Positions 7,601 through 13,756 of a DNA stretch of 14,761 nucleotides are shown here, piece by piece. The notes under the pieces were generated by a model. The model did no database searches. It was not told the origin of the DNA and saw only the letters and a list, made by a program, of their open reading frames with translations. Position numbers and translations under genes: made by a program. This DNA is from Deltaproteobacteria bacterium (GTDB lineage: Bacteria; Desulfobacterota; Desulfarculia; Adiutricales; Adiutricaceae): contig JAIRNQ010000143.1 in NCBI GenBank assembly GCA_031257955.1, positions 1 through 14,761 on the forward strand. The letters are read 5' to 3'. Numbering within the stretch: position 1 is the stretch's first letter; each line of letters begins with the position of its first letter.

Positions 7601-9037
7601 ATTATCGCCAGCAGTTACCTCAATATTATAGAATATGTTTCCCTCCGCATTGGCGAGGTGGGCGCTTTCAGCAGCTAAGGTCGGATCTTGAGTAGGGTCG
7701 TCTGGTTTGATTTGATCCGGGTTCGCATCCTTGGTTTGTAAGCCCACGATGCCGCCACCTCTAATATATGAATTCGTTGAAACCACAATTCCGCCAAAAA
7801 AATTGTAGGTTAAGGACTCTAACCTAGTGGCTGCCTCGCTGAGGCCATTTAAGCCTATAACGCCACCGCCCCTAATTGAATATTCAGCGCTAACGGTAAT
7901 ACTTGGATTCAATGGATTCGAACCATTCCCAAAAATATTTCCAGTAACGTTACCCAGATACGATCTAGTCGTTTCTAGTGTATTTTGGCTATTGTTATTA
8001 ACTCCCAAAATACCGCCACCCATGATGATATCGCCTGAAGTTATTGTTATTTGATCAAATACGTTATTTGCGAAGGTATTTAGGGTTGCGGCACCTGGGT
8101 CAGGGCCTGGCGAAGAAACGGCGTTAACGCCTATGATGCCCCCGCCTTCTATGTACGGTTTGCCATAAGTGACTGGGTCAACCGTGTTTGTTGTGGTAAC
8201 CGATAATTCGTTGAAATAATTTCCTTGGATCGTATCAATAGTCGCAGAGTTGTCCGTAGCTCTTACGCCAATTATCCCACCACCGGCTACCCAATGATTA
8301 TCTCTTATGCTATCAAAAACTATATTTATATTTTGGAAAGCATTATTATTTATTTGATTAAGACTTATTGGCTGGCTATTAGTATTATTTCCACCGATAA
8401 ATGGATTTGTAATTCCACCTCCATTAATTGGAGTAGCGTTAAAAGTGTATTCTAAAGTCGCCCCGGTGAAATCAAACTGTAAATTGGTTAAACTTAAGTT
8501 ATCTCTAGCCGTATGAACAGTTATTATTTGAAAGTTATCAAAATTCGATGCAGAGGCCGTGCTTAAAGTTCTTGAAACCCCTGATAATGTTGTGAGCGTT
8601 CCGGCCATATTTCCTAAAGAAACGATTAAATCGTCGATTGGAGTAGTAAAATCAACAGTGGATAAATCTAATACCTTTGGATTAGCTATATTTGGTATAA
8701 TAATTGTATTTATTGTCGAGCTGATTGTGCCTGAATAGCCACTGTTAACGCTACCAGATAGGTTCAAATTGACTTTACTGGTAGGATTATCGATATGTCC
8801 CGTGGCTAAATAAGACAGATTATTTTGTATCACAATCGTATCATTGCTACTCACGGATGGCCCGTTAAGAAATGTTTGCAAATCTGCAATAGTTGATCCG
8901 GTATAATCAACCGCCTCGGCGGAGGCGGGCAAAAGCCAGACGGTCATGGCCAGGGCCAAGACAAGAACGGCGTGGGATAGGGTTTTTGAGCCAAGGCCCG
9001 CTGAAATGTTTCTCCTCGCTATCTCAATAGTCGGCAC
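4670..9037 (-). CDS. Type V autotransporter with GGG-repeat beta-helix passenger
   Basis: A surface protein of 1455 residues from the GTG start chosen here. Residues 1-42 form a long signal peptide: a 22-residue n-region, hydrophobic core AVLVLALAMTVWLLP and a likely cut after AEA42. The passenger, to about residue 1130, is rich in Asn, Ser, Thr and Gly. Between 252 and about 733 it repeats GGG-[IVL]-[IVLA]-G twelve times, spaced about 43 residues on average, often with an N-x-F/Y element between, as expected for a right-handed beta-helix. Two degenerate copies follow. A second passenger section (about 850-1130) lacks the motif. The last 315 residues form the translocator: helix SLMADAQAAGMGYLVNTANW, then alternating amphipathic strands ending in GFRFGYQF with terminal Phe. 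The GTG (9037-9035) has AGGAGG 6 nt upstream; an in-frame ATG at 9052 sits before that Shine-Dalgarno. No catalytic motif is seen, so adhesion or surface display is a guess. Confidence 0.9.
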   Translation of the reverse strand: MPTIEIARRNISAGLGSKTLSHAVLVLALAMTVWLLPASAEAVDYTGSTIADLQTFLNGPSVSSNDTIVIQNNLSYLATGHIDNPTSKVNLNLSGSVNSGYSGTISSTINTIIIPNIANPKVLDLSTVDFTTPIDDLIVSLGNMAGTLTTLSGVSRTLSTASASNFDNFQIITVHTARDNLSLTNLQFDFTGATLEYTFNATPINGGGITNPFIGGNNTNSQPISLNQINNNAFQNINIVFDSIRDNHWVAGGGIIGVRATDNSATIDTIQGNYFNELSVTTTNTVDPVTYGKPYIEGGGIIGVNAVSSPGPDPGAATLNTFANNVFDQITITSGDIIMGGGILGVNNNSQNTLETTRSYLGNVTGNIFGNGSNPLNPSITVSAEYSIRGGGVIGLNGLSEAATRLESLTYNFFGGIVVSTNSYIRGGGIVGLQTKDANPDQIKPDDPTQDPTLAAESAHLANAEGNIFYNIEVTAGDNGGDGAINGGGVIGVRGYTQLAEIGTVRYSIFQNISVTSNSPNQTMTYKGEILGGGLIGVSAAVVGRIGQVQYNQFLDNAVSASGTIYGGGLVGAQADPDAGLTNAKDDIGAVLTSLDNNKFEGNTVNAGLDLFGGGIAGVTTKTGVSASFDEQDPQVGFTNNVFEDTTVSVSRGLYGGGIVGAANTTASEAASIAYFAYNDIQGSDISAYFIEGGGILGAQSNGYASLGIIDFNTISNNSVMVNTFLDGGGIIGVTGAASSNPLTSIGKISNTLIEYNTITARNGIIYGGIIYAYGSFGDGLIIENSTIADNDFYADLTGGLAYNNASVSDGYGVYGTIVVDTGVITYNQPAKLTLRATSGDGLWIENNIIHFDNKEIPNSVYMGTIPEYAYNGSIITVTPDESEADAQLIVDAQPNSSIYLGDPIRVIQNNDKAFTMDINGPGYLRWAGENNIAVNQTFADNDKNTINFHSDSDVELVAGNQILAINHRIYQESGGKLQINGIYHNPHDPLDPSNGRPTKWLPYEVSLHGNLLFNLDNTTINKTSTALLQVEATHLADEIDLSGSTVSVFNSPSVLDDIVEAAKVGDVRFYLIDSMDDNNFDENKMPANEIVEVKAGLFKVDMYVTNDGFTDDNNNIQANMQQLILILPQNVNPLTLVPETSLMADAQAAGMGYLVNTANWLADHSYQQADMALQRTKQTWSPFAGMDGTYIEMGHKVQVDINMATALIGVAFQKPFDSSRFLLAGFIEGGLAKYHVYANYGPGHIPDIKAEGRFSSIDFGLIMRQKWDNGFRLEAAARYGWLYSQFDSLDLTVTNQAGVDVPLDYGYTTNFFAAHVGLGYEHQINDVSKLDFVGRYYYTHQQGKTINVDGHDISFNGIDSHRVRAGLRYSRDHTPRISYYFGAYAEHDFSERASGEVRGLTFRSEKFGGTTGIGEVGVIFHSTDDRPWNAEAGFQFYGGNIRGFSGGFRFGYQF

Positions 9038-9043
9038 GATTAA

Positions 9044-9049
9044 CCTCCT
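9044..9049 (-). promoter_or_regulatory. Perfect Shine-Dalgarno that sets the autotransporter start
   Basis: AGGAGG on the minus strand lies 6 nt before the GTG at 9037-9035. The alternative ATG at 9052-9050 directly precedes these bases and has no ribosome site of its own, so GTG is the better start. Confidence 0.75.
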
Positions 9050-9077
9050 CATAAAGTTAAACGTTTATGGAACTGGC

Positions 9078-9140
9078 AATGGCTTTACGAAAAAAGGAAC
9101 GGCGTGGGCTGTTCCTTTTGCCCATTTCGTGAAAGCCATT
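9078..9140. repeat. 63-bp inverted repeat with possible pseudoknot upstream of the autotransporter
   Basis: The outer arms AATGGCTTTACGAAA (9078-9092) and TTTCGTGAAAGCCATT (9125-9140) pair over 15 bp with one bulged base. An inner stem pairs AAAGGAAC with GTTCCTTT around a 10-nt loop. The loop contains TGGGC (9105-9109), complementary to GCCCA (9120-9124) in the right-hand bulge, which gives the order of an H-type pseudoknot. On the minus strand the inner hairpin runs into six T. It ends about 40 bp before the autotransporter start. Confidence 0.75.
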
Positions 9141-10004
9141 ATAATGTTAGGTAAAACTAGTAGGGATTTTGCGAGTAGAGGGCCTGATGGGGCGGGTTAA
9201 CTCACAAAAATCAAACATGATAAAAAAGTTTGGATAGGCTTTGTTATTTCGCCATCGACACTCCGTTTTTCTAAAGTGGTCCTGTATATTGGGGCCGTGA
9301 TTTTAGGCGTTCAGGTCGTCAAGAGATAAATGAACAGTCGTTTGTTCGATAATGGGGTAAAAAAAGTTTTGTCCTAAGATAAGCTAGCTTTAGACCTGAA
9401 AAGTACAAACTATGACATTACTATTATGCCACATTTTTTTGCCAAATAAAAATATTTTAGTCATGTTACTAAGTTAGTATCTAAGTTATGGATTTTACGT
9501 GGTTAATTTTGAGGCTAAGGGTTTTGGGACCGATAATGGCGAAAATTTTCAGGCCAACTTTGTGGCGTCATTGCGAAAATCGATGTTTTCCTTGACTTAT
9601 CGGCTTTCTTTCCAAAGACCTAAAGCGCGATTCCAAGTAAACTTTTCCCACAATGATTTGCGCCGCATCCTTTACAATAATTTGGAGCTTTGGTAGAATC
9701 TTTTTACCTCTACAGGGTCGTGGCCTAAAAATTCTATTTGACCGCGCCTTATTATGGCTTCATCCTTAGGGCCCATTTTGGGGTGGGAAGTCACAAAACT
9801 AACGCCTTTGCCATTCCCTTCCACCCGGGCGCCGGAAGTCGGAAAGGCAAATCGTTAACCCTAATCGGAGGCTCGTTGTCGTAAACGTAAGTTACGTTAC
9901 TCTTAGCGCCCCGCGTGGGTTCCACGAACGAAACGAAATCTCATTTTTCTCCGGCACAGGGCCTCCTTAGAAGGCCCTTAATGGTGAACTGACAAGGAGA
10001 CGTA

Positions 10005-10490
10005 ATGGCTGGAGTTAACAAGGCCATTTTGGTAGGCAACTTGGGCAAAGACCCAGATCTCAAATACACTCAAACCGGTAAGGCCATGGTCAACTTCTCG
10101 TTGGCCACTACCGAACGCTGGGGCGGCGAAGACCGGACCGAGTGGCACAACATCGTTATGTTTGATCGTTTAGCCGAAATCGCCAACGACTACCTTCGTA
10201 AAGGGCGCACGGTTTATATCGAAGGTCGCATTCAAACCAGATCTTGGGAAGACCAAAACGGCAACAAACGGCATATCACTGAGATTGTCGCCTCAAACAT
10301 GCAGATGCTCGGTACCCCCAGAAGCGAGCAGGATCGCCGGGACGACGGTTATTCGAGACCGCCCAGACCGGAACCCAGGCCGCTTCCACCCAGGGGGGCA
10401 CCCCCCGCCGAAGCCGCCGGCAAACCGGAAGACTTGGCCGATCCCGAATCGGACGAGTCCTTGCCCACGGACGACGATCTGCCCTTTTAA
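10005..10490 (+). CDS. ssb: Single-stranded DNA-binding protein
   Basis: A 161-residue SSB. The OB-fold DNA-binding domain covers about residues 1-105: MAGVNKAILVGNLGKDPDLK, NFSLATTERW, TEWHNIVMF, YLRKGRTVYIEGRIQTRSW and ITEIVASNMQMLG are all standard family blocks. Residues 110-150 form a Pro/Arg-rich flexible linker. The C-terminal tip is acidic and ends DDDLPF, the peptide that recruits replication and repair partners such as RecO, PriA, exonuclease I and the clamp loader. As a homotetramer it coats single-stranded DNA during replication, recombination and repair. AAGGAG lies 5 nt before the ATG. It is the only plus-strand gene here and stands alone, divergent from the autotransporter and convergent with coaBC. 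I saw no classical LexA box upstream. Confidence 0.97.
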   Translation: MAGVNKAILVGNLGKDPDLKYTQTGKAMVNFSLATTERWGGEDRTEWHNIVMFDRLAEIANDYLRKGRTVYIEGRIQTRSWEDQNGNKRHITEIVASNMQMLGTPRSEQDRRDDGYSRPPRPEPRPLPPRGAPPAEAAGKPEDLADPESDESLPTDDDLPF

Positions 10491-10564
10491 TCATGGGGGA
10501 AAGCGCGCCCGCATAGCTTCCCGGTTCACCAGTTCGGCATCGGCCGCCTGAAGTACTCCATAAC

Positions 10565-10598
10565 CGCCAAGGCCTCCCTAAAACGGGAGGCCTTGGCG
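10565..10598. terminator. Long perfect hairpin between convergent ssb and coaBC
   Basis: CGCCAAGGCCTCCC pairs perfectly over 14 bp with GGGAGGCCTTGGCG around a 6-nt loop TAAAAC, about 75 nt past the ssb stop. There is no strong T-run on either side, so it probably works together with the adjacent second hairpin in stopping both genes. Confidence 0.65.
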
Positions 10599-10603
10599 CC
10601 ATA

Positions 10604-10630
10604 AATAAAGGCCCCATGAGGGGCCTTATT
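10604..10630. terminator. Second hairpin, bidirectional terminator of ssb and coaBC
   Basis: AATAAAGGCCCC and GGGGCCTTATT pair (11 bp, one bulged A) around ATGA. The plus strand continues TTATTCGTT and the minus strand TTTATTTATGG, so each direction has a modest T-rich tail. It lies about 97 nt past the coaBC stop. Confidence 0.65.
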
Positions 10631-10634
10631 CGTT

Positions 10635-10661
10635 GGGAGTTGGGAGTTGGGTTTTTTGGGG
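10635..10661 (+). other. G-quadruplex motif after the ssb terminators
   Basis: Four G-runs: GGG 10635-10637, GGG 10642-10644, GGG 10649-10651 and GGGG 10658-10661, with loops AGTT, AGTT and six T. This fits the usual G3+ rule for an intramolecular quadruplex. On the minus strand it is C-rich and lies past the coaBC stop. Confidence 0.55.
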
Positions 10662-10726
10662 AGGTCCGGTTGGGCCGGTTCCGGAGTGGTGGGGGCCCGG
10701 TCGGATCGCCGCTTGGCGAACCGGGG

Positions 10727-12025
10727 TTAGGACCAGCCATCGATGAGCGTTTGCCAAAGGGTCCAAGCCGCTTGGAACTTGGGGACCGGACCAATTTGTT
10801 TGTGGTTTAGTTTGGCCGAAATTAGCGAAAGCTTGATTGTGTTCGAGCCAAAGGCGCTTTTCGGCCCGCCGGCTTGATTGGCGGCTATGTAGTCAAGGTT
10901 TTTACGGGCCAGCTTTTCCTTGGCCCGTACCAAGAGATCTTTTTCCTCGGCCGCGAAACCGACCATCAGGCAATTACCCTTAAGGGGGCCAACTTCGGTG
11001 AGTATGTCCGGGGTCCTGGCCAAGACCAACGGGGGGATCTCCCCTTCGGTTTTTTTTATTTTGCCGGACACCTTGACGGCCGGGGTAAAGTCGGCCGGTG
11101 CGGCGTTCATCATCAAGGCCCAGGAACCGGGCAGGTGGCCCTTAACCTCCGCCAAAAGATCGGCCGTGGATTCGGCACGGGTAACCATGAAATCGGGAAG
11201 CTCGAAGGCGGGGACGGCGGCGGCCGGCCCGGCCAAGTAAGTGACCTGGGCCCCCATAAGCCAGGCGGCTTCGGCCAGGGCCAAGCCCATCCGACCGCTG
11301 GAGCGGTTGGTAATGTATCTGATGTCGTCCCATCTTTCCTGGGTGGCCCCACCGGTCACCAAAACATTTTTCCCCTTTAGGGCTTGGCCTGAAAGGATCC
11401 TGGCCGCCCCTTGGGCGATAACTTCGGGTTCGGCCATCCGGCCAGGACCGACGCTGCCGCAGGCCAAGAGGCCCTCGGGGCTTCCCAATATGGCATAGCC
11501 TCGGGCCCTGAGGGTGTCCAGATTGGCCGAGGTGGCCGGGTTCAAAAACATCCCAGTATTCATGGCCGGGGCCACCAAAGATGGCCCCATAAAAGCCAGG
11601 GCTATGGTAGTGGCCAAATCCCCGGCCAACCCGTGGGCCAGTTTGGCCAGGTAGTCGGCCGAAGCCGGGGCGGTGACGATAAGATCGGCCCACTCGGCCC
11701 AGGCCACGTGTTGGACGTTATGGGCGGCTGAACCGTCGGATCCCGGGCGAGCCCACATATCGGTGGCCACCGGCTGGCCGGTCAGGGCCGAAAAAGTTGC
11801 CGTCCCCACAAAACGCTCCCCGGCCTCGGTCATGACCACCCGTACCAGGGCCCCGGCTTTGGCCATCAGGCGGGCCAGGGCGGCGGCCTTATAGGCGGCC
11901 ACCCCGCCGGTTACCGTAAGGATTATTTTTTTACCCTTAAGGAGCGACAGGGGCCCCTCAAGCGGATCGGATAAGCCGGGGCCGTTAATGGTACCGCTTT
12001 CCGGGTTGTCTTGGCCAATGTCCAT
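10727..12025 (-). CDS. coaBC: Bifunctional phosphopantothenoylcysteine decarboxylase / phosphopantothenate-cysteine ligase
   Basis: A 432-residue fused enzyme for two steps of coenzyme A synthesis: CoaB joins cysteine to 4'-phosphopantothenate, and CoaC decarboxylates the product to 4'-phosphopantetheine. The N-terminal flavoprotein domain (about 31-212) shows ILTVTGGVAAYKA, His106 in HVAWAEWADL (the catalytic His position), PAMNTGM at 153-159, and the active-site-flap cysteine Cys189 in LACGSVGPGRM. The ligase domain (about 218-432) shows VLVTGGATQE, ITNRSSGRMG at 238-247, NAAPADF at 307-313 (the usual form is closer to AAAVADF), GKIKK at 321-325, and GFAAE at 356-360. About 30 unconserved residues precede the first domain. 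An AAGG lies a few bases before the ATG. Its 3' end faces ssb; upstream lies the lipoprotein gene, 244 nt away. All key residues I can place are present. Confidence 0.95.
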   Translation of the reverse strand: MDIGQDNPESGTINGPGLSDPLEGPLSLLKGKKIILTVTGGVAAYKAAALARLMAKAGALVRVVMTEAGERFVGTATFSALTGQPVATDMWARPGSDGSAAHNVQHVAWAEWADLIVTAPASADYLAKLAHGLAGDLATTIALAFMGPSLVAPAMNTGMFLNPATSANLDTLRARGYAILGSPEGLLACGSVGPGRMAEPEVIAQGAARILSGQALKGKNVLVTGGATQERWDDIRYITNRSSGRMGLALAEAAWLMGAQVTYLAGPAAAVPAFELPDFMVTRAESTADLLAEVKGHLPGSWALMMNAAPADFTPAVKVSGKIKKTEGEIPPLVLARTPDILTEVGPLKGNCLMVGFAAEEKDLLVRAKEKLARKNLDYIAANQAGGPKSAFGSNTIKLSLISAKLNHKQIGPVPKFQAAWTLWQTLIDGWS

Positions 12026-12269
12026 AGATTCGCCTTGCCGTTCAACTTTCGTCGTTTAATCGTCTATTCGTTACCGGGTCGGCCGACCGGCCTGGCCCGT
12101 GGCCCCGGTCTTGCCGGGTCTCGCTAACGGGCCAGGTCTCGAAAGGAACGGGCCCCGCCGGGATTGCCGCGGATAGCCGTAAGGAATCGGAGGGTACCGA
12201 GAGCCCGGAGGGTGCCATCAGGTAGGCCGCTCCACCCATGGCTTCCCCGGCGCCGGGAGACCAAGGTAG
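12026..12269. other. Spacer between coaBC and the lipoprotein gene, rich in inverted repeats
   Basis: No supported gene. It holds a perfect palindrome GGTCGGCCGACC (12077-12088), a 10-bp inverted repeat CCTGGCCCGT/ACGGGCCAGG (12091-12136) enclosing a second stem CCCGG-TCTTG-CCGGG, and a perfect palindrome CCCGGCGCCGGG (12246-12257) 12 nt past the lipoprotein stop. No T-run follows any of them, so they are not simple intrinsic terminators. Confidence 0.55.
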
Positions 12270-12887
12270 TTAGATGTCTTCCTCAGAGAAGCCGCCCTTC
12301 TTACCGCCCCGTATGGGCTTGGTCTCGACCAGGGGATCGACCGGGGGGGTTGAGCTGTCGTAGATGACCCTCTTGCCCAGGTCGGCTTGGGTATGGGGAG
12401 GGGCCACCCAGAGTTCCAGGCGCAGATCGCTGCCCAAAGACAGGGTCAAGGGGCTGGCGATGATGGTCAAGACCCGTTGCCCTTTAACCCAGGTGGAGAC
12501 GAGCTTCCCGCTCTGGGCCTCGGCCCTGGGTTGCCAGCCGTGTTCGGGCAAGTGGCTGTCGTAGTAGGCCCCGACTTCGTCGGTGGTCATGTGTCCCACC
12601 ACCGAAATCACCCCAGCCCGTATGCCCTTTCTGGTATAGGTGTAGGTATTTTTCTTCTCCAGGGTCATGGTCGAGGGATAAGGGAGATCCATAATCTCGG
12701 CAAAGCTCTCGCCGTCGGCCTTCGGGGCCGCCTCGCCCCGGGTCTCCCTTATGGCAAAATTAACGCAGCCTTGAAGTATTATCAGCGAAACGGCCAGAAT
12801 CGCTGCCGGCATTAGGAACTGGCGGAGAGCCATTTCGCGGCGGGTGGCGTTTCGAGAGGGCATCGGATGGGTTTTATCGCGGGGCAT
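12270..12887 (-). CDS. Small outer-membrane-type lipoprotein of unknown function
   Basis: A 205-residue protein with a lipoprotein signal: basic start, hydrophobic segment FLMPAAILAVSLIIL, lipobox LQGC and lipidated Cys41. Residue +2 after Cys is Val, not Asp, which favours outer-membrane sorting. The mature part has one compact domain (about residues 60-165): DLPYPSTMTLEKKNTYTYT, GVISVVGHMTTDEVGAYYDSHLPEHGW, then TWVKGQRVLTIIAS and RLELWVAPP. This follows a pattern I know from small deltaproteobacterial lipoproteins, where a GxV...YY/FF...GW block is followed by two strands. The C-terminal 35 residues are charged and look disordered. No function can be assigned. The ATG at 12887 has a weak GGTGAG close before it; ATGs at residues 9 and 19 would still keep the signal peptide. 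It has its own promoter, so it need not depend on upstream genes. Confidence 0.78.
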   Translation of the reverse strand: MPRDKTHPMPSRNATRREMALRQFLMPAAILAVSLIILQGCVNFAIRETRGEAAPKADGESFAEIMDLPYPSTMTLEKKNTYTYTRKGIRAGVISVVGHMTTDEVGAYYDSHLPEHGWQPRAEAQSGKLVSTWVKGQRVLTIIASPLTLSLGSDLRLELWVAPPHTQADLGKRVIYDSSTPPVDPLVETKPIRGGKKGGFSEEDI

Positions 12888-12927
12888 GGCTCACCGATTG
12901 AAATTGAAAAGTGGTAAGGGGAACGAA

Positions 12928-12955
12928 TTTATAGCCTTTAGCGGCCAAAATTCAA
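12928..12955 (-). promoter_or_regulatory. Sigma-70 promoter of the lipoprotein gene
   Basis: On the minus strand, TTGAAT (12955-12950), 16 nt, then TATAAA (12933-12928). Transcription would start near 12921, about 34 nt before the ATG. The inverted repeat CGGCCAA/TTGGCCG (12942-12964) covers the -35 region and could be an operator. Confidence 0.5.
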
Positions 12956-13133
12956 AATTGGCCGTGGATTAAAGACGCCTGGGCTATTTTATTAATTGCG
13001 CCTGTCTGGCCAAGACTTCTCGATGGGCGGGCTTCCAGGCTTATCGGCTGGGGGCATCCGCACCCGTTTATATTCTTGTCTTCAGAACCAGAGACATCGA
13101 CAAGCGGCTTAAAATAACGCCAAAAGGGCTAAG

Positions 13134-13155
13134 CCTATAAAAAAGGTCTTATAGG
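13134..13155. terminator. Weak hairpin past the TIGR04076 gene
   Basis: CCTATAA and TTATAGG pair over 7 bp around an 8-nt loop, 9 nt past the stop of the gene at 13164. It is AT-rich and has no terminal T-run on the minus strand (the T-run is in the loop), so termination here is uncertain. Confidence 0.3.
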
Positions 13156-13163
13156 TTACTATT

Positions 13164-13490
13164 TCAAGCGTGGGAAACTTCGTTTGTTGCTTCCAACTTC
13201 ATAATCACTGGGCGCAGTCCGTCATTGCAACTGCATATGGCCACGCCCGGGGTTTTTATCCAGTCGGCATAATAAAACGTGCCCGTTTCCGCTCCATGGG
13301 CCAGGGCAAAAACGTACTGGTAGACAGCTTTCCAGGCCTCGTCGCAAAAACCGTCAGGCTTGGCGTAATCCCCATAAAACACTTGGCCCTTTTCCATAAG
13401 GGGACAAGTGCCTAAGCCTTCGACGCCATATTCTTTGGCCAGTTCGGGGTCGAGCGTGGTTTTCAAAATCGTTATCCTGACTTTTTTCAT
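13164..13490 (-). CDS. TIGR04076 family small protein
   Basis: A 108-residue soluble protein without signal peptide. It matches the TIGR04076 pattern from memory: an N-terminal strand MKKVRITILKTTLDPELAKEY, then CPLMEKGQVF, then KPDGFCDEAWKAVYQYVFAL, then an aromatic section and a C-terminal block AICSCNDGLRPVIMKLE. Four cysteines (29, 49, 86 and 88) sit in or next to conserved positions, which could suit metal binding or redox work, but no cofactor is established for the family as far as I know. Length is normal for the family. AGGA elements lie a few bases before the ATG. The gene stands between the lipoprotein and the polyprenyl synthase with spacers above 250 nt on both sides, so it is probably its own transcript. 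The repeat array at 13631-13711 lies in its upstream region. Confidence 0.8.
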   Translation of the reverse strand: MKKVRITILKTTLDPELAKEYGVEGLGTCPLMEKGQVFYGDYAKPDGFCDEAWKAVYQYVFALAHGAETGTFYYADWIKTPGVAICSCNDGLRPVIMKLEATNEVSHA

Positions 13491-13630
13491 TTTTCCTAGT
13501 CCTTCCAGTTCCGCCGGTCCGACTTGTCCTTTGGGATGGTCCGGTGGGTTTTCCGGGATTCGATAATAGTGTTTGTTGAGGGAAAAGGGCCTGGACCGAA
13601 AGGGACTGGCTGGTATATAACCGATATTTA

Positions 13631-13711
13631 TTTTGACGATTTTGCTTTTTTTACGAGCTAGTATTATTACGATCTGGCGTTTTTACGTTCTCGCATTTTT
13701 ACGATTTCAAG
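13631..13711. repeat. Direct-repeat array with 16-bp period (TTTTTACG core)
   Basis: Four units in exact 16-bp register at 13648-13663, 13664-13679, 13680-13695 and 13696-13711, each with TT(T/A)TTACG followed by eight less conserved bases. A fifth, weaker unit with TTTTGACG precedes at 13631-13647 with a 17-bp step. The array lies between the polyprenyl synthase stop and the TIGR04076 gene, about 140-220 bp before the latter's start. Confidence 0.75.
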
Positions 13712-13756
13712 GCGATCTTAAATTCTTTTTTCACTGAAATCAATAAAACTAGTCGT

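Larger units (their letters stand above)
9038..10004. other. Divergent intergenic region between autotransporter and ssb
   Basis: Nearly 1 kb without a convincing gene, AT-rich at 9140-9500. It holds the inverted repeat at 9078-9140; the palindromic ATTATAAT at 9138-9145, which could be a -10 for either strand (plus strand TTGCCC at 9118-9123, 16 nt upstream); the direct repeat CTAAGTTA at 9469-9476 and 9481-9488; the palindrome AACGTAA-G-TTACGTT at 9884-9898; and a small hairpin GGGCCT/AGGCCC at 9959-9977 just before the ssb ribosome site. I could not find a convincing -35/-10 pair for ssb. Confidence 0.5.

Noticed and set aside
9499..9696. A 65-codon plus-strand open frame from a GTG between autotransporter and ssb
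   Set aside because: No ribosome site, no recognisable domain and no partner gene. It is compatible with a chance frame in AT-rich DNA, although a small unknown protein cannot be excluded.
9900..10004. A LexA/SOS box before ssb
   Set aside because: Neither the CTGT-N8-ACAG pattern nor the GAAC-N4-GTTC pattern is present in the sequence before the gene.
12042..12239. A 65-codon minus-strand open frame between coaBC and the lipoprotein gene
   Set aside because: It runs through palindromic DNA, has no convincing ribosome site and encodes a sequence that resembles nothing I know.
13631..13711. CRISPR array (considered for all three tandem arrays: 3521-3625, 4445-4540, 13631-13711)
   Set aside because: The units are directly adjacent with no unique spacers, and no cas gene is present.
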